Assembly (NCBI GenBank): GCA_001510575.1
Contig: LNGK01000012.1
Location: 1,251,980 to 1,315,979 of the forward strand
Direction: 5' to 3'
Length of the DNA: 64,000 bases
Source: Knoxdaviesia capensis
Taxonomy: Eukaryota; Ascomycota; Sordariomycetes; Microascales; Gondwanamycetaceae
Position 1 is the stretch's first letter. Each line of letters begins with the position of its first letter. This document shows, in pieces, positions 1 through 11,011 of the stretch. The notes below the pieces were generated by a model. The model ran no database searches and was not told the DNA's origin. It saw only the letters and a list, made by a program, of their open reading frames with translations. The position numbers and the translations under genes are program-made.

Positions 1-1892
1 AGCCACGGCCTTCTCTCCACCGATCTGATCAAGGAGTGCCTCGAGTTCTACTTCGCCCACGTCTACCCAAAGCTCCCCATCCTCGACCCGTCGCTGCTTG
101 ATCGCAACCTGTACTTGGAGCAGAACCGGGAACTTTATTGCCTCATCACCAGCCTATGCGCCTTCATCATCATCCAGCCCGGCTTTAACTTCCCGGCCGC
201 CGATTTTGTCCCGCTCGATGGCCATCCCGGCACTGTGATGGCCGCGAGCTCCCTTCTCGTGGAAGAGACTCTCCGTGTGCGCGCCGGCATCGATTTCCTG
301 AGTCAGCCTTCCCAGAATGCCATTGCCACGTGCTACTTCCTTTTCGCCTTCCATCGTGGCCTCCAGACCACCGAGCGGTCTTGGTTCTATCTCCGTGAGG
401 CCACCACCTTGGCCTTCATGGCCAATATGCACAGGGAGGTGACTTATTCGCAATGGGACCCTCTGGAGGCTTGCCGGAGACGCAGACTCTACTGGCTCCT
501 TGTCGCATCAGAAAGGTAAACTCCACTTGGGAACTTCGCTTTGTGTGTTCAATTTATGTCTAAGTTACGCGATACTAACCGCCGCGCTTTTGTAGAGCCT
601 ATTCCATTAATTATAAGAAGCCCATCACCCTTCCAATCACCGTCAACCTGCCATCTCTGGCTGATGATCCTACCGAGTCACAGCCTGATCAGTTTGCCGA
701 GTTCATTGCAGCCGTCTCGGCCTTCAGACATTTTGACTCGAAGCTGATGGCCGAATGGGCTGAGATTCAGGCCATGCTGACACCAGAACGCGTCGCTCCC
801 CTGGAGAAGCAGCTATCCAACCTGATCCCACCCAATGGACTTTCGGATCTGGATATTGAGTCAAACCAGGGCTGGCTCAAGTCTACTGGCTGGCAAGTAT
901 CTGACGGAGCTGCTCCACCCAAGGATGGCTCGTGGAAGCCCACTACTGATTTGTCCCGCAACTTCTGCATGATGCTTGCCTCCCAATTCCCCGCGCCGCC
1001 GGAGATGGACTTGGCCAGCTCTGGTGTTATCACACGGCTGCTTGATATCACAAGCGGCTTCGTTGATTCACTCTTGCTCAAGCCTATTCCTCGCCGCCCC
1101 TTCACTACCAGCAATCCTCGGGACTTCCTTCACCTGCTGATCAACATTGCTGGTCTTCTAAGAGACGGCCATAACAACCTTGCTCCCCTGCTCGTTACGA
1201 AGATCAACCAGACGCTTTCTGTGATCATTGATCCCATGCTTGCCAACGAGCCCGAGAACATTAACAACTCCCTCGGCAGCATTGACATCTTCGACGGCTT
1301 CGGAAATGCCGGCATGGGCCAGCCCACGCCGCAGATGCAGCTGGCTCTCGACTCGGGCGACTTTGATTTCAAGATTGCCATCCCGGATATGACCCCGCCC
1401 ACCGACATGTCCAGCCGGGGCACTCCCCCCAACGGCACTCAAGGTTCTCAGATGTCGCAGCAGCAACAGCAGAGCCTGTCCCCTCCGTTTATCGCGTCGC
1501 CCACTGTCATGTCGCCCGGCATGGAGTTTGGCCACCAGAATCTGGGCGGGTTTGCCCCGCTGCCAGAGCTTCTGGGGCCCCTGGTGTCGCCCCCACATCC
1601 CCAGGCGCAACTGTCTCATAACCAGCACGCGCCGGGAAATGTGATGCACAACCAGTCGATGGCGCAGAACCAGATGCACGTGCCGATGGGCCTGAACATG
1701 GGCATGATGCCGCAGAACTCGGCCCATCTGGCCCACCAGCCTCACGGTCAGATGGCTCCCCAGCGCGCCAACTCGTTTGCAATTCCCGGCCCGTCGATTC
1801 CGCGCACCGTCGGGGACTTCCATGCCATGCAACGGGGCAACTCGGACATGAATGGGAATCCAATGGCCGGAGCCGGACTGCAGTGGCATTAA
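1..1892 (+). CDS. Fungal Zn-cluster-type transcription factor, 5' truncated by the window edge
   Basis: The frame is open from base 1, so the N-terminus, including any Zn(II)2Cys6 cluster, lies outside the window. Exons are 1-515 and 596-1892. The 80-bp intron (516-595) has GTAAAC, a branch-like ACTAAC and TGTAG, and splicing joins the R-R-R-L-Y-W-L-L region to ERAYSINYKKP. That combination is typical of the fungal_trans (middle homology) domain of C6 regulators, here covering the first 230 or so visible residues. The C-terminal third is low-complexity (MSQQQQQSLSPP, then Met/Asn/Gln/His/Pro-rich) and looks like an activation region. By overall resemblance it recalls maltose/sucrose-type activators, but I cannot fix the target pathway without the N-terminus. 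It converges on ccr4, 2.1 kb away. The stop is TAA at 1890-1892. I am sure of the family and unsure of the specific role. Confidence 0.85.
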
Positions 1893-4005
1893 TCTTGTAC
1901 AGACCGGGCTACTACATGGCCTGTCCTTCGGCGTGCTGGAAGAAGTCGCTTTCGGGCGGCCTTCTCCTTTTTTTGCAACCAACTATCCTACGATGCTAAT
2001 GTCCCCTCGAAAAAAAACCCAAAAAGCACCATGCGCTTCTTTTTTTTTTCTATTCTAACACCGCTACTTGGCTCAGTGATACCTGGTGGCGAGCGTTCCA
2101 TTTCTTCCCGAACTTATTTGTTTTTTATCTTCTCTTTTCTCTTGTTCTGAGATTTCTTGTTTGGGTCGGCGTTGGTGGGGAGTTTGTACGGAACCCGGAA
2201 ACGAAAGGCGGTGCCTTTACGGAATGAGATTTTGCCGGTTTTTGGTGCTTTAGCTACCACGGTTGTTACTTTTAGGTTCTTACGATTTTGTTTCTTTTTG
2301 GATCTTCTTTTTTCTCCCTTCTTGGGGGAGATGGTTCTTTCTGTGGTGGACCCCCTTTTCTTGTTATATTTCTTTACTGTCACAGCGGGTTTCCCTGGTC
2401 TTGATGATCTGGTGTGATCGCATCGCGGTCTACTGCCACAATTTCGGGACTTGGGACCGGCGACAGGCTCTTATTCTTTTGGAGGTTCCTGTTCCTTTTC
2501 TTGTTATGCGAACTATACCGTACGGTAGTTTTCAATGATGAATTTAGATATGTTATTTCAAAATCTTGCTTGCTCGATTCAAATGTGTTCATGGAAATGA
2601 ATAGGTCACCCTGGGCGGCTTGGTCTCTGTACTGTTCTCTCGTGAAAACGACCGAAAAACCACCACGCCGGAAGTGCTCGTCTGAGGTAGATGTGAGGTT
2701 GTGTCTGCCTGGCCACCTGTGTTGTTGCACCGCTTCGGTGGTGTAAACCGGGGACGCAGCAACCCGCCCACACAGCGAGTGTGGGACATCGTGTCGTGCG
2801 TGACACTGCCTTCACCGTACATGCGGACATGCGGAACTGTTTGCAGCGCAGGACGCAGATTCGTTGGCTGCACACAAATGGAGGATAATTGAGCCGGCAG
2901 GCTGTGTGAAGGGGCCCCCTCGATCTAGCCAGTGCAAATACACGCTCTACACTACCACGATGGGGAGGGCTCTGGGGGCTTAAAAAACTACAGACCGGTT
3001 TACGGGGGCGGTACAAGTTTCGAAGGCTGAAGAAGAATGGGAAAAACTTGGAATTTGAGTAAAGCAAGAACCGAACAGCACAGGGGACAGCGGACAGACG
3101 AGAGATAAGATCGAGAAATCCATACCAAGAAGAGCAGAAAAGACACAAAAACAAAAAAGGACATGCGGAGAAACAACCATAATATCAAAAAACCTAAGAC
3201 CGTAAAAGACAAGGAAGAAAGACAGGAAACGAAAGAGAAAAACCACGAAAAAAGCGACAAACAACCCAGAAAGCAACACCAACAGTAAAGCAGGAAAACA
3301 GAAGAAAAAGAAAAGAAAAAAGGACAAATCGGGAGGAAAGCCAGATCACATACTGCCCCGAGATTCCATCCATCCAAGCGAAGAACAGAAGATCAACACA
3401 GAATAGGAGAGACAGACAGACCCTACTGACATCCCAGCCACCTATTTCCTACACATCTAGCTACAGGCCAGATGCCAAAAAACAAAGATAAGAGAAAAGG
3501 GTAACGGTGAGATAGAGAGAGAGGAGGGTAGGTTGAGAGGCGGGCGAGAAAGGCGAGAAAAGAGGAGAGGATGAGAGTGAAGAAGCGAATGGAGTGAAGG
3601 GCCGATAGTGAGAGATAGTGAGAGATAGAGAGAGAGCCGAGTGAGAACGAAAAGACCGAGAAAGAGAAGAACGAATAGAAACCCTAGAGAGACGCAAGAA
3701 CTGACTACCCTAATCCCCGTTCCCTTTACCAATGCCCATAACAAAAACATTTACCAAACCTTTTCCCCTATAAACAAATGAACAGAACCCATGGTTCCCT
3801 TAAAAAAAGCAATCATTCTATTTGCTCGTCCTGGAGGAGGTATCAGGAGTAGGGGCCGTGACTGCATGCGATCAAGCTGGCGTGGGGCATCTGCTCTCCT
3901 GTTCCAGACAACTGCTTCAAGAAAGGGTGGGAGGACTCTGCTTCAGCTGGAAAAGGGGGCCGTGAGAATTTAACAGAAGAGGAAGATCGTTGTAACTTAG
4001 TCAAA
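1893..4005. other. Convergent intergenic region, purine-skewed
   Basis: This is 2.1 kb between the 3' ends of the transcription factor and ccr4. It should hold both 3' UTRs. From about 2980 to 3780 the + strand is strikingly poor in T and rich in A/G (C/T-rich on the minus strand), with a short imperfect repeat of the unit ATAGTGAGAG near 3605-3630. Frames open here on either strand read as low-complexity Phe/Ser/Leu or Lys/Arg tracts and I do not regard them as genes. No RNA gene was recognised. Confidence 0.6.
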
Positions 4006-6182
4006 CTAGCGACCACCCCCGGTTCGAGATGACGACCCGCCAAAATCCGGCTCCGGCAGCGACTTCTTCTCCTTGCGAGCCTTGATGACAAACTCCGCGC
4101 ACAGCTGGATGTGATCGGCAGGGAAGTGGTAGTTGGGGAACGCGGGCACTCTCCGTAGGTAGTCTGCGTCCGGAGGTCCCAGTAGCTCAACCACCTCGAG
4201 CGTGTTGGTGCTGTACCACAGGTAGTCAATGACGTCGGCGAAACCGGGCGTGTAGTTGGTGAAAGCCAGCTCGTCGGGCGTGCCCTTGAGGTGGGCGTAG
4301 GCGTCCCGGAGGGAGAACGGGTGCTCGATTCCATCCCGAGTAAAGCTGCCGTATTGGTAGTTGCTGATTTCCAGATGGTCGGGAGCCACACGTCCCAGGT
4401 TCATCAGCTCGTACACTGAGCTGTCCTCCGTCGAGTTGAAGTCGCCGCACACGAACAGCGGAATATCGGTGTTATTGCGATATTCCTGACTCGGGGCAGG
4501 TTCCAAAACAGGCGGCGGGGGAGGCCCGTCGGTGCCGTCCGAGGGGACAACGATCTGCTTCTTGTCCTTGAGAGCGGGCCAGCGCGCATACTTCTCTGCT
4601 AGCTTCGTCACATGCTCCATCATGATACCGGTCTGGATAGTCTTGACATCGGCCAGCGCCGAGTCCCACGTGAGATGGACATTGACCAGGATCATACGGG
4701 CACCAGTTACTCGGCTTTCGAAGAAGCAAATAACAGCGATGTTGTCCTTTGGCATGACTCGGTTGAAAACATCGTGCTGGTTCTTCATATCCGGGCGGTT
4801 GATAGCAATCGTGGCAAACTCGATCAACTGCTTATCGAGTAGGATGAACTTGCTGTTTTTCCAGAAGACAGCACAGCCGTCCACACCAAGAGCATCCTTC
4901 TCGTTCATTGTCCGAGCTCGCGATTTGGGCCACTGCACTCCCTTGTAGTCGATCTGCGCAAGCTCGGGGCTAAAGTCTTCTTTGAAAGCCTCGGTGGAAA
5001 TTTCCTGGATACAGAGGAAATCTGCGTCCTTCATCCGGAGTTCGTCGAAAATGACCTCCTTGCGGTACTCCCAGTTGAGTGCATTAGATGGAGTATATCC
5101 ATATATCTGCGGGGTGGCGTACTTGTCACACAGAACGTTCCATGTGAACACCTTGATCCGCTCAAGACTGGGAGACACATCCTCTTGGATGACGATCGAC
5201 TTTCTGGGAGGGGGCGGAGCGGGAACTGCACGGAGAAGCACAAAGTTAGTATCTTGAGCAACACGGAGCGATGCATTCGGTGGGGGAAGGGCGTACTAGG
5301 CATATTCTCGCGCAGGTAGTTGACAAGCGCACTTGTTCCTCGTTCCGCTAGTAACTTCTTGAGCTGTGGGTTCAAAGGGTTGCCCTCGATGCCAATGACT
5401 TCCAGCATGTGCAAGGATCCGAGCTCATTCGGCAGATCTCGAATCCGGTTGTCGAACATGAGGAGTTTCTTGAGGTATGTGCACATTCCGAGTTCGGGAG
5501 GCAGCGACGAGATCTGGTTGTTAGAAGCATCCAACCACCGTAGTTGGCGCAACTGGCCGACGGACGCAGGAAGGATGGAAAGCTTGTTCGACGCGATGAA
5601 TAGCTCTTGAAGAAAGTCGTATTGGAACAGTGGAGGCGCGAGGTTGCGAAGGCCTTGGCCACTGAGGTCGAGGTTGTGCCAGTCCTGGCGCTTGTTGGAC
5701 TTTTCAATTGCCAGCGGTCGTCTCATGTCATCGGTATCCTCTCCAGCTTTGCCATTTCCAGATAGAGAAGGGCCTAGAATGCCCTTGTTCTCGTTTGCTC
5801 GGAGTCTGGCATAGTAGTGGGGTTGGTGCTGCTCAGTCATGGTGGCATGAGCGCGTTCCGAGTCTTTATGTAGACGCACCTGTTCAGCCCAGTGCTCTGT
5901 CATAGGCGGCTGTTGACCGGGTCGCGCTCCATGGCCATTCTGAAGCGATGCAGCGCTGTAAGCGGAAACACTTGGCATGACGCCAGAAAAGGCATGATGG
6001 CCAAGAACGGACCCGTTTCCTCCATGGGAAGGATCAGCCTGTTGATGGTGCTGTTGAACGTGTGCTGGGTGCTGTTGCTGGTGGCCACCATGTGGCGGGA
6101 AAAAATATGGATTCATTCTGTTTCCAGTATTTGTGGCAGGGAGGTTGCGGGATTGGTTTGACGGGGCTTGAGGTTGGTACAT
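4006..6182 (-). CDS. ccr4: Ccr4, catalytic deadenylase of the CCR4-NOT complex
   Basis: Two exons on the minus strand, 6182-5297 and 5225-4006, give 701 aa. The 71-bp intron (GTACGC...TACTAAC...TGCAG) joins LRENMP to IPAPPPPRKS. Order of parts: a Gln/His/Asn-rich N-terminus (about 1-165), leucine-rich repeats (about 170-290, e.g. NKLSILPASVGQLRQLRWLD), then an endonuclease/exonuclease/phosphatase-fold nuclease (about 320-685). Nuclease motifs include FTWNVLCDKYA, the metal-binding Glu of LCIQEIS (about residue 370), CGDFNS and the terminal DHIQL. This architecture is diagnostic of Ccr4, which shortens mRNA poly(A) tails in the cytoplasm together with Caf1 and Not proteins. Length fits fungal Ccr4. 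The start is the first in-frame ATG and gives the usual NPYFFPP-type N-terminus. Upstream, the minus strand is a long C/T-rich leader. The identification is very secure; the exact N-terminus is less so. Confidence 0.96.
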
Positions 6183-9100
6183 ATCCAGAGCTGCTGGAAT
6201 TTTTCGAAGCAGCTTGCTGCGAGGACTGGAGCCAGCAAGCTTAGCCGTGGCACGGGGGTATATTGGATGAAGGAGGGAGAGACGGCGGAGGGAATCGTGG
6301 ATCGAGTTGACTGGATGGCGGGCCTATATTATCTTTAGGAATCTCGAGTTGTGAAGGCACCGGTAATCTACCAGTTAACCCCAATAAGTTGTCGCGTAAC
6401 CGAGCCAGCCGAATCTAAAGGAGGAGGAACTGAGGGGGGAGGTCGAGCTTGAGAAGTAATAGATAGAACGGTCGATGGAGAGGTGTGTAGTCGTGATGTC
6501 GAATAAAACGGGCCTAGCACAGATAACATTAGGGACGATGCCTGTATGATATCTGGTGCAAAAGAGTAAGTTATTGGTGATGCTCAAAAGACAATATAAT
6601 AGGATCGGGACCATGGCAGGCCCTATCAGCTTGGGAGATCAGGCAGAGTGAGAGAAAGAGGTTGGAATGAGCAGGCTCTGAGAATTCGGTCTCATGAATC
6701 ACTTGACTATAAACGGCCACAATGCTGCACTGGCCACAGCCCTCTGGGCACAAATAGGCGCGCAGGTGGGATAGAAATGCCATTAGAGCAGAAAGGCATC
6801 ATGGCCGATCCGTTGGCCGAAGATGGACGCAAGGATCGGGAAACGTCACAGCCGCTCTCAAGTCTGGGATGGTGTAAGGGAGGATCAGAAGTCTCGAGAT
6901 TTACCTGCTGGAAATAGGCGCGGGGAGAAAGAATGTTGGACCGAAATGGTCGTGTGAAACGGCCTTGTGTGATCAGGAATCACTCGCAGTGTCTACAGAA
7001 GAGAGAAAGTCGGCCGATCTAGCCGGTTTGATCCAGAACGAGAGTTAGAGTCAGTGAATGAGGTCGGAGGGAGCGGAGCAACCGCCGGAAACACGTTATC
7101 GCCAGGGAGGACCGCAAGTGTGTATCTGCGTGCTTGAGAGGGGAGATGGCCGAAGCTTGGTAACGCAGGTGCTGAGAAGAGAGTCGAGATGTGAGGTTAC
7201 CTTCGTGACTAAAGAGTCTAGGGGCATCCGTAGATGAATTCTCATAGAATCTGGCACGACAAGTTGTGACAAAGAGTGGGTAGAAAGAGGGTGGTGGTGG
7301 CTTGATGGCTAAGAGGAATGATTGTGGACAATGGGGGAGCCAGTATGATGCAGAGGATAAATACAAGACAAGACTATTATAACAATCTAGTGAAGATACC
7401 ACAACGAAAACAAAGAATGTGATTAGACTTGCGACAAAAGTCGAGGATTCCGAAGGCAGAGTGTCATGATTATGTAGCTTGACGGAGGGGAATCTGGGTC
7501 GTTGGACTTGGGGTGTTGACAGTTGGAAGTAATCGGTGGTTTAACAGTTTTTTCTTCCTTCAACCGAAGGCCATTTTTTTCGTCGTGTCAAGGGCGGCTG
7601 GAGATGCACAAGCGATACACACGGCCTTTCTTTGGGTGGGATTCATGGTGTGGCTGAGGGGGGCCATTTTAGCGCGTCGCCACATTTCAGCGTCAAAACG
7701 GAGAATTGTGGCAACTTGAAACGAAATAGCCAGTATTTACACGCCGTTTAACCTTTATTTGAGCGACCCTGTCTGCAGATGCCGATTTTGTCGGTCGATG
7801 TCACTTCACCATGCTGCAAACTATCATGTGAGCAAGTCCTTCTTGACCACTACCTGGAACAGAAGCGGCCTTTCTTCAGCTAATGAGGTGCTAAATCTCC
7901 CAGATGCCTGAAATCCCCTTTGCTTGGCCGGTGGTTGGCACTCCACGGCCCACCGGCTTGACCAGCTGCTCGCCACGACATTAGGATACGGCGCCTGCAA
8001 CGGCCGGTTTCTTGTCTCCGTGAATTTAAGATCATGGACCGTAGTGGATCGATAGAAGGAAGGCGGGTTAAGTGTGCTGGCAAGAAACAGTGAGAAAAAA
8101 AAACAAGAAAAAAAAACAAGAAAAAAAAACAAGAAAAAAAAAGGAAAAGGAAAAGGAAAAATATGGACTGGGGGAAGACCATGTATGTCGACGGCCCCAG
8201 GACCGGCTGCCATAACCACCTTCACCGAAGACACGACGACGGCTATTACCTTCAATCCAGCACATCTATTGGTGCCGTGAAATACATTGTATTGGCCTGG
8301 AATCACGAGATAGAGACGGATAGAGCACCTCCATGCATCGAAATGATAAAAACGCATACAGTATATTGCCCCCACAAGATTACGAGGCGCTGTCATGCAA
8401 CCTCTATGTACTGATATCCAGATATAGTCTAACCTCTGACTAGAAGGTGTCCGTTTGGAGAAGGTGGGTTTGCCAGTTCTTTTTTCGTGCCGCAAGGCAA
8501 CAGAATTCCCCTATCTTGTCGCGCTTGCATCAGGATAAGCAACAAGTGTATGCAGGCTATGGCACGGCATGAGTAGGAGTTTCAACACAATGCAACGACC
8601 TTTGCCAGTCCTGGTTCTAGTCAGCAAGCTATCGGCGGTTTTATTTTATTCATCCAACGCTGGGCAAGGGAAATCAGTCTCGGGGCATCTTCACTGGACA
8701 AACTTTTTCCCTAGTGCCCTATATGGAATCTGCATGACAGCAAATAAGCGAGATAACCTGGTGGTTTTAGGGTCTTCCTAGGGGCTGGATCCTCGCCCCC
8801 AGGAACCGACGGTCCGTTCCAATGCTCTCTTTCGTCATGAGGAATCAAGAGAAAAACGGGCCATGTTACCTACCAGTCTTTCAGGAAATAAACAGGTAAC
8901 GTGCGGGGAACAAAAATTGGAATAAATCTGGGGAATTTGGGGCTGGGCATTTGGTGGGCCTGAGCCAGGCCTGGGAAACCGTAGAAATAAAATGACTACG
9001 CCGTGATGCATATCAGCATCCTGGTTCATTGTAATGCTGGCAGATTAGAAGAAAGTTTTCTTCCTGTCTCTAGCAAGAGAGCCCATGCTGCACCACAGTT

Positions 9101-9969
9101 CCTCTCCAAGAAATTCGACTCCTCCTGGGAGCAATAGCAACTCGGGAGCGTCTGATATTCACGGGTCTGTCTCCTCGTAGACAGGAGATCAAATTCAACA
9201 AAGCTTCCATCGGTTCTCCGCGATCTACCAAATGTACAGAACTGTACTATGTGTCCATTTACTTACCAACTCCAGAACTGAGAGGCAGTCTAACTTTTCT
9301 GGGTCATCGCCATCCCGGCCAAACCGGAGCTGTCCAGCCTAGCGTCTACATAGGAATATGTGTAGATTGCCAGTGAGTGGCACACGACGGCCCTGTCTCG
9401 GCGCTCGAGTGTGGGTGGTGCCGTATTTGCACATAATGGGGGCCGGGTTGCCACGCTCATCCCCTATTATCAAGAGGGACATCCTCCCCAGATAACGACC
9501 AGACGATCTCCCTATATTGGTATCCGAGATGGCGGTGATACATGTATGTAGAACGGATATGGCACTTCTGACTCTCCATTATTTACCGTCCGTACTGCAG
9601 AAAATCCCTTATTATCTCACAACCCCCCCTCTCTCGGACGATGTTACTATCATGTGCTTCACGTAGCTTTCTTCTTTAACGCCTTTCTGATATCCTCAAC
9701 CCCTCTGTTCTTGACTGACCATCTCTCAGATATTGACGTCCCAGTCATTGAGAGCACCCACCGGGAGATCTCATAATCTGACGCGAGTCGCTCGTCTTGA
9801 TCCAGCGCACTTCATTGACCAGGTGCCGTATGTCATGTGGCCTTGCCATATCTCTTCCTTTCTAAACATCGGCTCCCTGTCCTCGATCCCGCTAGACTGA
9901 AGTTCGGGCAACCCTTTTAGATGCGCAGACCTGTCTCCTTTCTTTTCCCCCTGTCACTGTCCTTGGCTG
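6183..9969. other. Gene-poor divergent spacer, ccr4 promoter side
   Basis: Contains the promoter and 5' leader of ccr4 (minus strand, C/T-rich over about 6400-7400). Beyond that there is no coding sequence I can support. Open frames of 60-220 codons on either strand (for example 7824-8495 minus) have no domain-like composition and run through the poly-A/AAAAG tract. The region 8500-9960 shows no gene, tRNA or repeat of note. Unannotated non-coding transcripts are possible but not visible from sequence alone. Confidence 0.55.
8093..8161. repeat. Tandem 13-bp A-rich repeat
   Basis: Three near-perfect copies of a 13-bp unit (nine A then CAAG) are followed by copies of a GGAAAA hexamer. The tract is entirely purine apart from the single C of each unit. 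It is simple-sequence DNA, likely variable in copy number, with no coding role seen. Confidence 0.9.
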
Positions 9970-11011
9970 TTGCTCTCGATGTCAAATTTTCTCCGGATAT
10001 ATACCCTCTCGACCTGCCCAGTCTCTTCCACTCTTCTCCATCCTTTCCAACCTTTCATTTATACTGTTAGCAGTTGTTCTGGTATCTCGAAATCCTCAGT
10101 CTTTCTCATCTCTTCCTATTTACCTCTTTATATCTTCAGTAGCCGGGACGAGCCATTCTTAGTACTTTCCACCTTGCCTGGCCTGGCGCACGCCTTTCCC
10201 GGACAGCCACTCACAGTTTCGATAGGGTCTGACAAGAGCTCCAGGTGTCTTCTGGCTGGCATTTTAACGGCACACACGCATACCTACAACAACGCGGCGC
10301 TGACTGTTCAGTATTTGGATATCAATTATCATTGCCTCCCCGAGAACAATATATACGACTGCGGCGGCACTCTTGTGGGGAGAGCAGTTCCAGCGATCCC
10401 ACCGAGTTCGATCCAAATTGCACAAAAAACAAGAATCTCATCAACCTCCCGTTCAACTCTCGCGCCAATCTGTGTCGAATCCGCAAAGATTCTCGATTCG
10501 GCTCGATCGTTGTCTTATTTTTGTGTCATAAAATTCTTTTTTTTTTGTCTTGGCCGATTTCTTCGTGTAGCCCACGCTGGCGCTTTGTGCAGAGAATAGA
10601 GCTTCCAGCTTGGTCCTCCATTCTGTGCACTGCTCATGCGGGACGTCCCGCTGGCAGCCCGCCATCACCAGCATATATTTTCCTGTCACACTCGATGCCT
10701 TCCACCCGAACGCAAGTCGTGATTCGATAGATCGATTTGCCATCTTTTCGGTGGCTATCTTTTTTCCCTTGCTCGTCTTACCCATCGCGGGGCAGCCCCC
10801 CCAGTGAGTTTGAAGTTCTCGCCAAGCTTCAACAGCGATAAAGCTCGGGGGTTTTTGCTGCTAGTTTTCCAGTGGTGAAGGACAGGGAACTTTAGGCCAG
10901 TCGGTGCCTATCAGCCGGTTTTCGGTTCTGCACTGTTGTGGGCACAGTGCCACCATTTCGTTTCCCAGCTAAAGACACCGGGGCCCCTCCCCCCCCAAAA
11001 AAAAACAAGCC
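9970..11011 (+). promoter_or_regulatory. Pyrimidine-rich promoter/leader of the methyltransferase gene
   Basis: The + strand is strongly C/T-rich over about 9640-10250 and again near 10720-10800, as is common upstream of transcription starts in Aspergillus-type genomes. A 209-codon frame (9970-10599) and overlapping frames here have a Ser/Leu/Phe-rich composition expected from pyrimidine-rich DNA, and I treat them as chance or as upstream ORFs in a long leader. The next ATG with a protein-like continuation is 11012, immediately after a run of C and A. Confidence 0.45.

Noticed and set aside
2606..3154. 182-codon minus-strand frame in the purine-skewed spacer
   Set aside because: Begins in the T-rich strand tract and shows no protein-like pattern; better explained by base skew.
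7824..8495. 223-codon minus-strand frame
   Set aside because: Runs through the A-rich tandem repeat, producing a long Phe/Leu tract; no recognisable motif and no splice evidence.
9970..10599. 209-codon frame upstream of the methyltransferase gene
   Set aside because: Composition (Ser, Leu, Phe, Pro) is what C/T-rich leader DNA gives; overlapping frames in the same stretch are equally open; no domain-like blocks.
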